This document shows positions 20,482 through 30,896 of a stretch of 64,000 bases of DNA, piece after piece (within the stretch, counting starts at the first letter, position 1; the number at the start of each line of letters is the position of its first letter). The stretch is from Linum tenue. Taxonomy: Eukaryota; Streptophyta; Magnoliopsida; Malpighiales; Linaceae. A program made the translations under genes and the position numbers. The notes under the pieces were generated by a model. The model was given only the letters and a program-made list of their open reading frames with translations. It searched no databases and had not been told where the DNA came from. The DNA lies in the NCBI GenBank assembly GCA_946122785.1, contig CAMGYJ010000003.1, positions 25,871,811 through 25,935,810 on the forward strand, given 5' to 3'.

Positions 20482-23400
20482 ATGGGAACTCGCTCATTTG
20501 CGAAGCTGTTCTTATGGCTGCTGCTGTGCTTGTTTGGGTTGCTGGGTTCTCAGCTGATCCAAGCTACTGTTACTTATGATAGGAAGGCAATTGTGATTAA
20601 TGGGCAAAGGAGAATCCTTTTCTCTGGCTCCATTCACTACCCGAGAAGCACCCCTGATGTAAGTAAAGCCTCTACACTGTCACTTTGCAGTTTACCCATC
20701 TTTCTTCTGTGTGTTTTTAATGGGCAGAAGCTCTTTGTTGAATTTACTGAGCGAGAAGAAAAAATGTGGGTTGCTCTTTTGCTTTCGTAGATGTGGGAAG
20801 ATCTGATACAGAAGGCTAAAGATGGTGGGGTGGATGTGATTGAGACCTATGTCTTCTGGAATGTCCATGAACCCAGTCCTGGAAATGTAACTTTAACTTC
20901 CATCTCTTTCCTATCTCTCGTCTTGGGGTTATGCCATTCATTTAGTTTGGATTTGCTGATACTTGCCTATGGTGGGTTGCAGTTCAATTTTGAAGGCAGA
21001 AATGATCTGGTGAGGTTCATCAGGACCATCCATAAAGCAGGGCTCTATGCTCATCTTCGCATTGGACCATACGTCTGTGCTGAATGGAATTTCGGGTACC
21101 ATTTATTTTCTTTTCACTCTGTAGAGATCTAGCTGCTGCTAAGCTTCTTTCCCTTCTACCTTCTCTTCTGCTGCAGCTTCAGATTCACTACTTCTCAACT
21201 CACCTTATGATAAGAGAACTTATTCTTCTTTGCCTCATTAGTTGGATGTGGTTATTTGCAGAGGGTTTCCGGTTTGGTTGAAGTATGTCCCTGGAATCAG
21301 CTTCAGAACAGATAATGAGCCTTTCAAGGTCTCTTTTATTTTCTTTTATAAATAAATTCTTTGTTTTACTTGTTTTGGCTTCCTTTAATTGAAAGTCTCT
21401 GACAAGTCAAAGCAAAGCTTATTCCAAGCAAAAAACAAGTGGATATCTTAAATTCCTTTCTTAAACTATAACTATGGAAGTGATGAAGACCCCTTATGCT
21501 TATGTCATGTGGTGTTTGCAGAAAGCAATGCAAGGGTTCACTGAGAAGATTGTGGGATTGATGAAGAGTGAAAACTTGTTCGAGTCCCAAGGTGGCCCTA
21601 TCATTCTTTCTCAGGTAATTTCACATTCCTTCGAGGTTGCAGATGAATGTTAGCAACAGATTCCATCAGATTTGTAGTAATCTAACGCATGAATATGGAT
21701 GTCCAGATTGAAAATGAGTATGGAGTACAAAGCAAGCTTTTTGGTGCTGCTGGATATAACTACATGAGTTGGGCTGCAGACATGGCTGTGAAGTTAGGAA
21801 CAGGAGTCCCATGGGTAATGTGCAAGGAAGAAGATGCTCCAGATCCAGTTGTAAGTTGTCCTCTTGTGCCACATCGACTCCGTATTATACACAGATCTTA
21901 CATTAAAGTAATATGTCCCAAGCTAAGAGAGATGTTGTATTTGGCAATGGCAGATAAACACATGCAACGGGTTTTACTGTGATCAATTTGCTCCCAACAA
22001 ACCATATAAGCCTACAATGTGGACTGAAGCTTGGAGTGGATGGTACTTGCATGCAGCATTTGTTCCTTCCTTCTGTAACCTTGGAATTGCTAGCTTGAGC
22101 TGAAATGTTGACTTGCCTGTTAATTTTCTTGGTACAATGATATGAAGGTTCTCAGAGTTTGGGGGCCCTCTTCACCAGCGTCCAGTTCAAGATTTGGCAT
22201 TTGCTGTTGCCCGGTTTATTCAAAAGGGGGGATCATTTGTCAACTACTACATGGTTAGTTCCTTCCGCACAATGGCTCTTCCGTGGAAGCATAGTTTAGA
22301 TAGGATATAAATAGAAAACTCAATTGTTTATAATGTTACATGAAACAGTACCACGGAGGGACCAATTTCGGCCGGAGTGCTGGAGGCCCGTTTATCACTA
22401 CCAGCTATGACTATGATGCTCCCTTGGATGAATATGGTAAGGGATTTGAAACTGGCCACCCTTATGTTGTTACTGTCTGATAGACGGATATGTCAAGGCA
22501 TCCTTAACGTTTTTTTTATGTACAAAATTTCTTCAGGCTTGATAAGGCAGCCAAAGTACGGTCATCTTAAGGAGCTCCATAGGTCGATTAAGATGTGCGA
22601 GCGTGCTCTGGTTTCAGTTGATCCTATGGTAACTCAGTTAGGAGCATTCCAACAGGCTCATGTGTACTCAACCGAACATGGAGATTGTGCAGCTTTTCTT
22701 GCCAACTATGATACAAAGTCTGCTACAAGAGTGTTGTTCAACAATATGCATTACAACTTACCTCCTTGGTCTATTAGTATTCTTCCAGACTGCAGAAATG
22801 TGGTGTTTAACACCGCTAAGGTAGTTATGAATCGAGGTTTTGGACCAGAGTCAAATGCTGGATTAATGATGATATACTAATTGCTTGTGCTTCTTCTACC
22901 CAGGTTGGAGTTCAAACATCTCAAATGGAAATGCTGCCAACAAACATTGAAATGCTTTCATGGGAAAGTTACGACGAGGATGTTTCGTCTCTATACGATG
23001 GCTCAACATTCACTGCTTCTGGTCTCCTTGAGCAGATAAATGTCACAAGGGACGCAAGTGACTACTTGTGGTACATCACTAATGTCGACATTGGTTCATC
23101 TGAAGCCTTCCTGCGTGGTGGGGAACTGCCTACCCTAATTGTTCGATCGAGTGGCCATGCTGTTCATGTTTTCATCAACGGGCAGCTATCAGGTGAAATA
23201 CATGTTAATTATCTTCTTACCATTTTCAAATTTCTGTAGCTACTGAGTAGCTAGCTAGTTTTCTTACTACTAACTGTTATTTCTCTGTATGTACTAGGTT
23301 CTGCATTCGGAACTAGGGAGAACCGGAAGTTTACATACACCGGGAAGGTCAATCTAAGAGCTGGGAAGAACAAAATTGCATTGCTGAGTGTTGCTGTTGG

Positions 23401-24843
23401 ATTACCAGTTAGTTTCTGACCCTATTAAATTTTCTCATATCTGTTAGTGTCAAAATTTGAACATACAGTGGAAGAAATGAAGTCTCTGCAAAATTGGTAT
23501 CTAGTTTCCTTAAAATCTCAGATGGGTTATTTTTGTGATCATGGCAGAATGTGGGTGGACACTATGAGACATGGAACACTGGAATCCTAGGTCCAGTTGC
23601 TCTTCATGGGCTTGACCAGGGTAAATGGGACTTGTCCTGGCAAACATGGACCTACCAGGTAATTATTAATTGATCGCATCTACTTCCTCTCTTTCTTGAT
23701 ATGTAAACAAAAAAGTACCCTTTTGCCCCCAACTTTAATCTTCACTTCCCAAACAGGTTGGACTCAAAGGAGAAGCCATGAATCTCCTCTCTCCAACTAG
23801 TGTCTCCTCTGTTGATTGGATGCAATCATCTTTGGTTGTTCAGAAACAGCAACCTTTGACATGGCATAAGGTGTGTGTGTGTCATTAATATGAAATAAAA
23901 CTTAAAGCTTGTCTGGTAAACTTTGTTGCATCATAGTTTCATTGAAAACCCACTAAAAATTTGCAGGCCTATTTCAACTCACCTGATGGGGACGAGCCAT
24001 TGGCACTGGACATGGAAGGTATGGGGAAAGGTCAGATATGGATCAATGGCCAGAGCATAGGAAGATACTGGACTGCATATGCAAATGGTCAATGCAACGG
24101 TTGCAGTTATGCGGGTTCATTCCGCCCTCCAAAGTGTCAACTTGGTTGTGGCAAGCCAACTCAACGATGGTAAAATTCTCCTTATTCATGTGTCATCCGT
24201 ACTTGCCCACAGAATGTCAACACTCGGACAGATGTACTTAGCCTTGGAAGAACGTCATTTCTTATTACAGGTATCATGTGCCTAGATCATGGTTGAAACC
24301 AACCCAAAACCTACTGGTAGTTTTTGAGGAACTTGGAGGGGACCCTTCAAGGATTTCACTTGTTAAGAGATCGGTGGCTACTGTATGTGCCGAGGTAGCC
24401 GAGTTTCATCCGACTCTCAAGAACTGGCATATCGAAAGCTATGGAAGAGCGGAAGAGTTCCACAGCCCGAAAGTTCATCTTCGGTGTAACCAAGGCCAGA
24501 CCATTTCGTCCATTAAATTTGCGAGCTTTGGTACTCCGTTGGGAACCTGTGGAACTTATCAGCAAGGAACTTGTCATGCTCCCACATCATACGACATCAT
24601 CGAGAGGGTAACGCTTTCGTTCGTCCCTTCTCGCATTCCCTTCACTTGTTCCAAGCAACTTATTGATGATCAATTACCATGTTGTGTTTTTTTCTTCGTT
24701 TCTTTCTTAAACAGAAGTGCAAAGGGAAACAGAGATGTGCAGTGACAATATCCAACAGCAACTTTGGGCAGGACCCATGCCCCAATGTGTTGAAAAGGTT
24801 GTCAGTTGAAGCAGTTTGTGCCCCAACGGGTTTGAGGGTTTAG
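20482..24843 (+). CDS. BGAL3: Beta-galactosidase (GH35), BGAL3 type, 17 exons
   Basis: Secreted exo-beta-galactosidase acting on cell-wall galactans or galactosyl side chains. Exons: 20482-20658, 20791-20886, 20983-21095, 21262-21328, 21522-21614, 21707-21850, 21954-22042, 22148-22253, 22349-22436, 22537-22820, 22904-23192, 23298-23407, 23548-23658, 23757-23870, 23967-24169, 24271-24607, 24715-24843. The sum is 2550 nt, 849 residues, with GT...AG at every junction and no stops. Residues 1-28 form a signal peptide ([13 protein letters not shown]). The GH35 signature [14 protein letters not shown] spans 175-188, with acid/base Glu186 and nucleophile Glu255 (WTEAW). Sugar-binding jelly-roll regions follow (about 400-740). 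A SUEL/galactose-binding lectin domain occupies about 763-847 (VHLRCNQGQ...[10 protein letters not shown]). Overall sequence is closest to Arabidopsis BGAL3 rather than BGAL1, a judgement from memory of the family. Confidence 0.96.
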
Positions 24844-25490
24844 CTCTCCGATTATCAAGACTTTGTAACTTACACGCGAGCAAGGCAACTTAACTTCACA
24901 CCTGGAAGAAACAAGATAGAAAATGATGAGAAAACCAAAGCCGCACACAGTACTACGTACAGGTAAGAAGGAAAGTGAAGGTTCTTGAGTTAGGTTTAGC
25001 TAAGATTTGTAGTATGGTTTCCTGCACCCAGTTGTGAGAAGCTGCAGAAAATGGTGGTTAGGCTGCCATTGAACTGTTCTTGGTTGTTAAATTATGGTCC
25101 AATTAGTGACAAAGAGTCCTGCTGTAAGTAGTGATTTGTTGGTTAGAAACTAGAAAGTCAGTAAGTTCCCAGGTACTCTGCAATTTGGGGTGCCTTTGGT
25201 GAACTTCAAAAGTAAGACTGGTGCTCCCTCCGCCTTTTTAAAGTGGGAGTGGGGCACTGGGCAATTAGAAGATGTGAGTGATGTAATTTGTATCGTTGAG
25301 GGAGGAAAATTGAAACCTCTGTTTTACCAAGTTTGGTCATACTGGGAAAAGGATCCTGGGTATGATCATTCTTTGGTGTGTGTAGTTGATGTTCGTGATT
25401 ACATAATGTATCATCATCAAAATGTGTTCAGTCATGTCACTAGCTGTTATTCTGAGACTTCGTATTCCAACATATAACATTACATTAAAA
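24844..25490 (+). other. Probable 3' UTR and downstream region
   Basis: Follows the beta-galactosidase stop at 24841-24843. I see no second gene. A 95-codon frame at 25190-25477 has no recognisable domain and is probably chance. No perfect AATAAA signal stands out, so the poly(A) site is not placed. Confidence 0.4.
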
Positions 25491-25698
25491 TAACAGTTTG
25501 TACTTGAATATCGAATCCAACATATAGTGAAAATTCAAATACACTCATAATATTAATCTTCAAATGTTCAATTTAGAATTTCAATGGTAAGGTTAGACTA
25601 GGATGATAATCGGGAGAGACGAGCATTTACAAACTAAAGAGAAAAACGACGTCGTGTGATATTCATTCCTGAAACTTTGTTGTGAGTACACTCGTGGG

Positions 25699-25757
25699 TG
25701 TGGAGTCGTTTCTATCATTGGATCCAGGTTGGAGTCGTTTCTATCATTGGATCCAGG
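25699..25757. repeat. 30-bp tandem duplication
   Basis: GGAGTCGTTTCTATCATTGG followed by ATCCAGGTT occurs twice back to back. No function is suggested. Confidence 0.8.
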
Positions 25758-25787
25758 TTAATCTAGGGCAACCCATGGGTTGATAAC

Positions 25788-26170
25788 ATGGTTGTCACGC
25801 CGGCCGGCGTGCCACCGGTTGTACCGGGTTCAACCGATACCGGTCATAAAACCGGCGTGACACCACCGGTATGACCGGCATGATCGATATACGAATCTCT
25901 AAGTAAAATGACTTTAATTTAGAGAATTTAATTGATAAAAATTATTTTATTATTTATTTTATGAGTATAAAAGTTAAATATTGATGTTATTTGTTGGATT
26001 CAAGTATAAATGTTTAGGTATTGACGTTAAATGTCATGTTTAAATATGAGTATTTATATTTTATTTGTAATACTGACCGGCATGAACCGGCACAAACCGG
26101 TATGTGCCACCGGTTGAACCATTCCACTTGCTAAACCGGCACACTGGCATAAACCGGTTTGACAACCTTG
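25788..26170. mobile_element. 383-bp MULE-like MITE
   Basis: Flanked by the exact 9-bp duplication GTTGATAAC (25779-25787 and 26171-26179). The inverted termini carry GGTTGTCA. The subterminal sequence is rich in ACCGG/CCGGT motifs on both sides of an AT-rich centre, and there is no ORF. The 9-bp TSD points to the Mutator superfamily. Confidence 0.85.
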
Positions 26171-26179
26171 GTTGATAAC

Positions 26180-26676
26180 CTTGAAGTGGATAAGGTACAA
26201 AATTCAGATATAAAACCGTCTATCAAGATGTGATCTAATGACTCAAAATTAATTAAGACAAGTAGCAATGGACTAGTAATTCTGCACCCTCTATTTTTTT
26301 TTTTTTCCGGGCATGAAATTCATATGAGGAAGGGGAGACTTTTGATCAATCAAATACTACTTTTTTCCGAATAATCATATCTCATTATCTAATCATATAT
26401 CTCACTATATAATCATATATCTTTATCTAATCATATCTCATTCGTTAACTATAAATTAATTTTTTTTTTTGCATATAAATAATTCATTAATTAAGATATA
26501 CACAATGAAATCTATTTTATAATATTTCGAGCAAAACAAATTTTTGCATATAAATAAATAATTAATTAAGATATACACAATGAAATCTATTTTATTATAT
26601 TTTGAGCAAAACAAAAATAACTCTTCAAAATACGTGTTCGTTTTAGTACTATCACTATTATATCATTATGATATTA
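26180..26676. repeat. AT-rich region with diverged direct repeats
   Basis: AATCATATMTC-type units repeat at 26381-26445. A stretch of about 75 bp (TTGCATATAAATAA, AAGATATACACAATGAAATC, TATTTTGAGCAAAACAAA) occurs at about 26470-26545 and 26545-26625. A diverged copy is at 27085-27190, beyond the solo LTR. No gene is seen. Confidence 0.6.
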
Positions 26677-26681
26677 AGTGG

Positions 26682-27045
26682 TGTCAGAACAGAAGCGTGC
26701 AATCGATAATCCAAACCAACACGAACGAACACAAATTTAACGTGGTTCACTAACACAATGTGTGCTAGCTAATCCACGGGCAGAGGAGAACAAATTTCAC
26801 TAATTTGAGGAGAGTACAGGTTACAAACCAAATTCCAAACTGACAAACCAAACAAACTAACCCGATTGACCTTACTACAGACTAGGGTGATAAAGAGTAT
26901 TTATAGAACTCTTCTCCTAATCCCAAACAGAAAACCAAACACCTTTTCCCAAACATACAAGGGAAAAAAAGGCCAAACCCAAACCCAAACAGAATAGGCC
27001 TAAAACACAAAACAAATCCAATCAAATTCAAGTTATATTCTAACA
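26682..27045 (-). mobile_element. Solo LTR related to the Tork-like Copia
   Basis: A 364-bp sequence with TG...CA ends, flanked by exact 5-bp duplications AGTGG (26677-26681 and 27046-27050) and with no internal retroelement sequence. On the minus strand it carries CCCGTGGATTAGCTAGCACA and GTGTTAGTGAACCACGT, nearly the same block as in the 8196-8603 LTR. It is therefore a related family, in opposite orientation, left by recombination between two LTRs. A TATTTATA-like promoter element lies near 26898. Confidence 0.88.
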
Positions 27046-27050
27046 AGTGG

Positions 27051-27397
27051 TATGATTGTATATCTCTCTTGTTTTAACTTTTAAAAAGAATTCATTAATT
27101 ATGATCCAGACAGTAATATCCATTTTGTTATATTTTAAGCAAAAGAATAATTATCCAATGAAAAACATGTGTTTACTTTCATCTTATCACTATTATATTA
27201 TGATCTTACCACTGTGGTATAACATCAATTTTTCCTCAAGGATAAAACTTCATACTATCTTACCATTGTCATACACTTATACTAACATCAAATACTATGG
27301 TAAGAGTTCATAATATAATCTCACTACTTCCATACAACGATTTTACTATTATGGTGAGAGACAACGCTATCATATCACTGTCATGTCATGATATTAG
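27051..27397. repeat. AT-rich region with TACCACTGTGGTA-type dyads
   Basis: Contains TACCACTGTGGTAT, TACCATTGTCAT, ACTATGGTAAGA and ATCACTGTCATGTCATGATA. The same motifs reappear from 29866 to 30896, suggesting the hAT-like element 27398-29865 was inserted into one older repeat. Confidence 0.5.
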
Positions 27398-28079
27398 AGC
27401 TGATAATTGATAGTTGGTTAGTCGGATAACCGAAAACCATGATTATTCGGCTAACCAAAAACCGATAAAAAGGTCTATGTCTCGGCTTCGACTGAGAAAT
27501 TTAAGGTAATTTGCTAACCGCCAGTTATCGGTTACTAAGCGACGTTTATTCGGGTCACCGGTAACTAACCGGCCAGCTGAACCCAGTCACACAAACAACG
27601 ACGCCATAGCTCTTCCTTCCCTATCCTGATTCTTCTCTTCGTTCTCAACATCAATCTACATTCCAATTTCCAGATCCACATTGGAGAATGAAACGACCCT
27701 TAATGCAATAGTTCATCTCGACCTCTCTATCCCAAACTCACCGCTTGCCTTTCTTGATCTCGTTGATCTCTCCCCTTCCTTCCATTTCCAACTCTATTCT
27801 TCTCCCACCTATCACCTAAACTCTCCATCACAAGCTCGCTTGACCTTTTCATCCTTAGCGGTCCCCGCGTTGTCTTCCTTACAAATTGGCATGTGGCAAC
27901 GGCGAGATCCAGCCACAACTTCGCTTGAAGGAAGAGAAGCAAACACGAAAGGAGGTCGCCGTAAAGTGAGAGTAGAGAAACGAGTCGACAAAATTTGAAA
28001 GTTAGTGAATTTGTGTTTACACCTAAAATATTTTTGGACTAAATTAAATGCCGCATTAATTAGTCTCGGCATTTAATTC

Positions 28080-28670
28080 GATACCGCGGGTAAAAAACGG
28101 TGTCGTTTGGAGTCGAGCGGCATCGCGGAGAGTTCAAACGATACCGCGAAACAAAAAACGGTACCGCAAGGAAGCTCAGCGGTACCGCGGTACTGGAAAC
28201 GATACCGAAAATCAAAAGGGGGCCGCGCGTTTGATGGGGTATTGAAAGAGGAGTTTGTTTATAATTAATTAATATTTTTATTCCTGGTTGGAAGGGGAAA
28301 ATCGGTACCGCATGGAGACAAGCGGTATCGCGGAGAGTTAAAACGGTACCGCGGATTTAAAAACGGTGCCGCGAGAGCCTGGTAAGCGGTACCGATTAAT
28401 TAAAACTCATATCGGGCAAGTGACCAAAATTCACCCGGCCCAATGCGAGCGCCGACTGTGGCGCGTTCCATGGATTAATATTTTTTGGCTATATTGGCGG
28501 TGTCGTTTAATTCAAAACGGTACCGCGAGTAAGCCCAACGGTACCGCGGATTAGCAAACGACAGTGTTTAAAAAAGAAACAATGTCGCGGAATGGAAAAC
28601 GACATTGTTTGTCGGCATCGATTAGTGAAAGGTGATGCCGCGGTATTGGTGAAACGACATCGTTGCATGG
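28080..28670. repeat. Dispersed GGTACCGCG motif array
   Basis: About twenty copies of a short motif (consensus AACGGTACCGCGG; variants GATACCGCG, GGTATCGCGG, GGTGCCGCGAG, GACATTGTTT, GATGCCGCGG) lie irregularly 15-40 bp apart, mixed with non-repeated sequence. The core GGTACC is palindromic. It is not a simple tandem satellite, because spacing and spacer sequence vary. Function is unknown; clustered protein-binding sites, such as transposase subterminal sites, are one reading. Confidence 0.7.
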
Positions 28671-29135
28671 ACAAGGGTGTAGGATTTGGCTCAATGTCAT
28701 TTCGCCAAGTTTCTGCAAACAGGAGCGGTTTCGATGGCACGTGATTTTTACGCAAAGCAGAAAGAGGAGATCAAGGCAGTTGAGACACGTGGGGTTTCAG
28801 GACGGGGCAGTTGAAGAAGCAGTTCTACAGAGCGTGAAGACTACGAAGTTGGTTTTAGATAAAATCAACCCTGCAAGGAGAGAGAAAAGGGGGAACCAAA
28901 AATCAACACAGATCAACTCTGTTCAAACTTTACCTTTTCTCTGTAACTCCTTCGCGGAGCTCTCCTTCCAGAAAGGATCTCCATAGTTGTAGTCTTAGTC
29001 GTAGTCGCGGAGCTCTCCACAGGAATCTCCATAGGAGTAGTCGTAACGTAGATTCCTCAAAAACTCAAACACCCTCGTTCGAACGTAGTTTGGAGAGGTG
29101 CGAACCGTAGTAACGGTCGGGTTGGTTAGAAGTCA

Positions 29136-29273
29136 GAGGTGAATCGATTAAATCAACGACGCCGACATTCGGTGGCGGATATTTGACGGTCACGTCGATT
29201 TCACCATTCAGAGGTGCATCGATCAAATCAACACCGCCCGGTGGATATTTGACGATCGTCATCGATTTCAGCA
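29136..29273. repeat. ~70-bp tandem duplication
   Basis: AGAGGTGAATCGATTAAATC and AGAGGTGCATCGATCAAATC each lead into a GGTGGATATTTGACG or GGTGGCGGATATTTGACG block and a GTCGATTTCA or ATCGATTTCA block. No coding role is seen. Confidence 0.65.
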
Positions 29274-29865
29274 AACTGCGGTGCATTCGATCAAACGGCA
29301 CCGCAAGGGTTTCCAATCAACATCGTCGGAAAACAAATTCGGCACCGGCGGTGGCATTTGGTTTTTCCGAGGAAACAATTTGAAAGGATTCTCTTATGTC
29401 GATAAGAAAGTAGAGATGGTCGAGATCCAACCACTTTTGGCTTTGTCAGAAGGCAAAGAAGGATAATAGAGTAGCTAGTGTGGTGAAGATTGATGGTAGG
29501 AGTGAGAGCAAAGGAACGAGTCAACGGCGTTTGACGATTTGTAATGATTTTCTCTTGTTGTTTTGGTGAAGGGAGAGGGAAGCAAAGAGAGAGAGGCAGA
29601 GCTAGAGAGATTGGGAATGGTGAAGGGAGATGATTGTTGTTCTTGTTATTTTGGAGAGAGGAAAGGGTAAAAGAGGTAGAGAAGGATTGAGTGTCGACAA
29701 TGTCGAGGGGAACTACTAGGTTATAGAATAACCGACCAATCGAACTGGATGAAGCGCCATTGGAGTGGTGTTGGCTTTGGTTGGAGGTTTCGACCCTTTC
29801 TCATCTAGGAAAACCAACCCGTTGGTTTGGTTAAATTGTAACCAGATTGTTTATCAGTCCTAGAC

Positions 29866-30622
29866 ATATTACCATAGCGATAACATCATGATATGACAGT
29901 GATAAGATGAGTGAAAATTTTTGCTAAAAAAAAATATCATCTTGTAGGGCACAAATGTTTTGATTTTTCTACGCAATTTTTTTGAAATCTGATTCAAAAA
30001 CGAATGAGATATCGTCCCTTGAATAGTCGCAGTAGATTTACAAAGTACATTTACTGTCGTCTAAAGACCTGCGCCAGTTCCAAAAGTCTGCCAAAATGTA
30101 CTCTAAACCCCAGCTTTCCCTCCTTACCTTATGCAATGACTATTAGATCAAACCTTCTCCAATCTCAACCATCCACATGTGGTTTTGTAGTAGTACAAAA
30201 TAGGTGGGTTTCCTGTTACAACCTATCCCATGACATTTTAATAGGATATGTTATAGTACAAAGCCCTCCTATTACGTAGTACTACAAAACCATATATGGA
30301 TGGTTGAGATTGGAGAAGTTGTGATCTAACGATCATCTCCGGAGAGAGAAAATGTGGGAAAGTAGGGGTTTGGGGGATAACTATGCAGATTTTTTGGGGC
30401 TGTTGTGGATCTTTAAGCGACAGTTAATACACTTTTCAAATCTTCTACGAATTTTAAACGGACGATATATCATTCGTTCTGAATTTCAAAAAATTTTGCA
30501 AGTAGAAAAATCAGAGTTTTTTGTGCTCTAAAATATGATATCAATTTTGATGTTTTTTTAGCAAAAAATTTCATGCCATCTTACGATTGTCTTATCATAA
30601 TATTATCACTATGGTAATATCA
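29866..30622. mobile_element. Foldback element (arms ~345 bp, loop ~55 bp)
   Basis: Left arm 29866-30208 and right arm 30264-30622 are inverted copies at high but imperfect identity. Paired blocks include ATTACCATAG.GATAA, TTTTTGCTAAAAAAA, TGATTTTTCTAC, ATATCGTCC, CTTCTCCAATCTCAACCATC and TGGTTTTGTAGTA. A transcript would fold into a long hairpin. No ORF or TSD was identified. Confidence 0.8.
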
Positions 30623-30896
30623 TGATATTTTAGTGGTATGATAGTGTTGTCAGTCTTGCCATAGCGGTAAGATCATGCTATAAAAATAGTGAGACATTAT
30701 TATGAAGTGTTACCATAGTGGTGATATAAAAAAAATTCACGCCGTCTTACCATTGTCATCGTGGTATTATCACTATGGTAATATCATGATATTTTAGTGG
30801 TATGATGGTGTTGTCAGTCTTGCCATAGTGGTAAGATCATGCTATAAAAATAGTGAGATGGTATTATGATGTTTTACCGTAGTGGTGATATAAGCC
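30570..30896. repeat. ~165-bp tandem duplication
   Basis: Units at about 30570-30735 and 30736-30896 both contain TATTATCACTATGGTAATAT, CATGATATTTTAGTGGTATG, GTTGTCAGTCTTGCCATAG and ATGCTATAAAAATAGTGAGA. The first unit overlaps the outer part of the right foldback arm. Each unit is rich in TACCATAGTGGT dyads. Confidence 0.85.

Larger units (their letters stand above)
27398..29865. mobile_element. hAT-like non-autonomous element (2.5 kb)
   Basis: Inverted ends: left AGAGCTGATAATTG, right in reverse complement AGGACTGATAAACAATC, followed on both sides by GGTTA-rich subterminal sequence. The exact TSD is not clear. No transposase is present. The interior has a CT-rich stretch, the GGTACCGCG array (28080-28670), a stretch ending in short tandem repeats (29136-29273), and no convincing protein. 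Boundaries are inferred from the TIR and from the flanking repeat sharing motifs on both sides. Confidence 0.5.

Noticed and set aside
20246..20557. Frame overlapping the start of the beta-galactosidase gene
   Set aside because: Has no ATG start and is out of frame with the conserved protein; it lies mostly in the leader.
25190..25477. 95-codon frame downstream of the beta-galactosidase gene
   Set aside because: No recognisable domain, and it lies in the likely 3' UTR/intergenic DNA. Kept only as a note.
28663..28986. 107-codon frame beside the GGTACCGCG array
   Set aside because: Basic, low-information sequence with no domain, inside a non-autonomous element.
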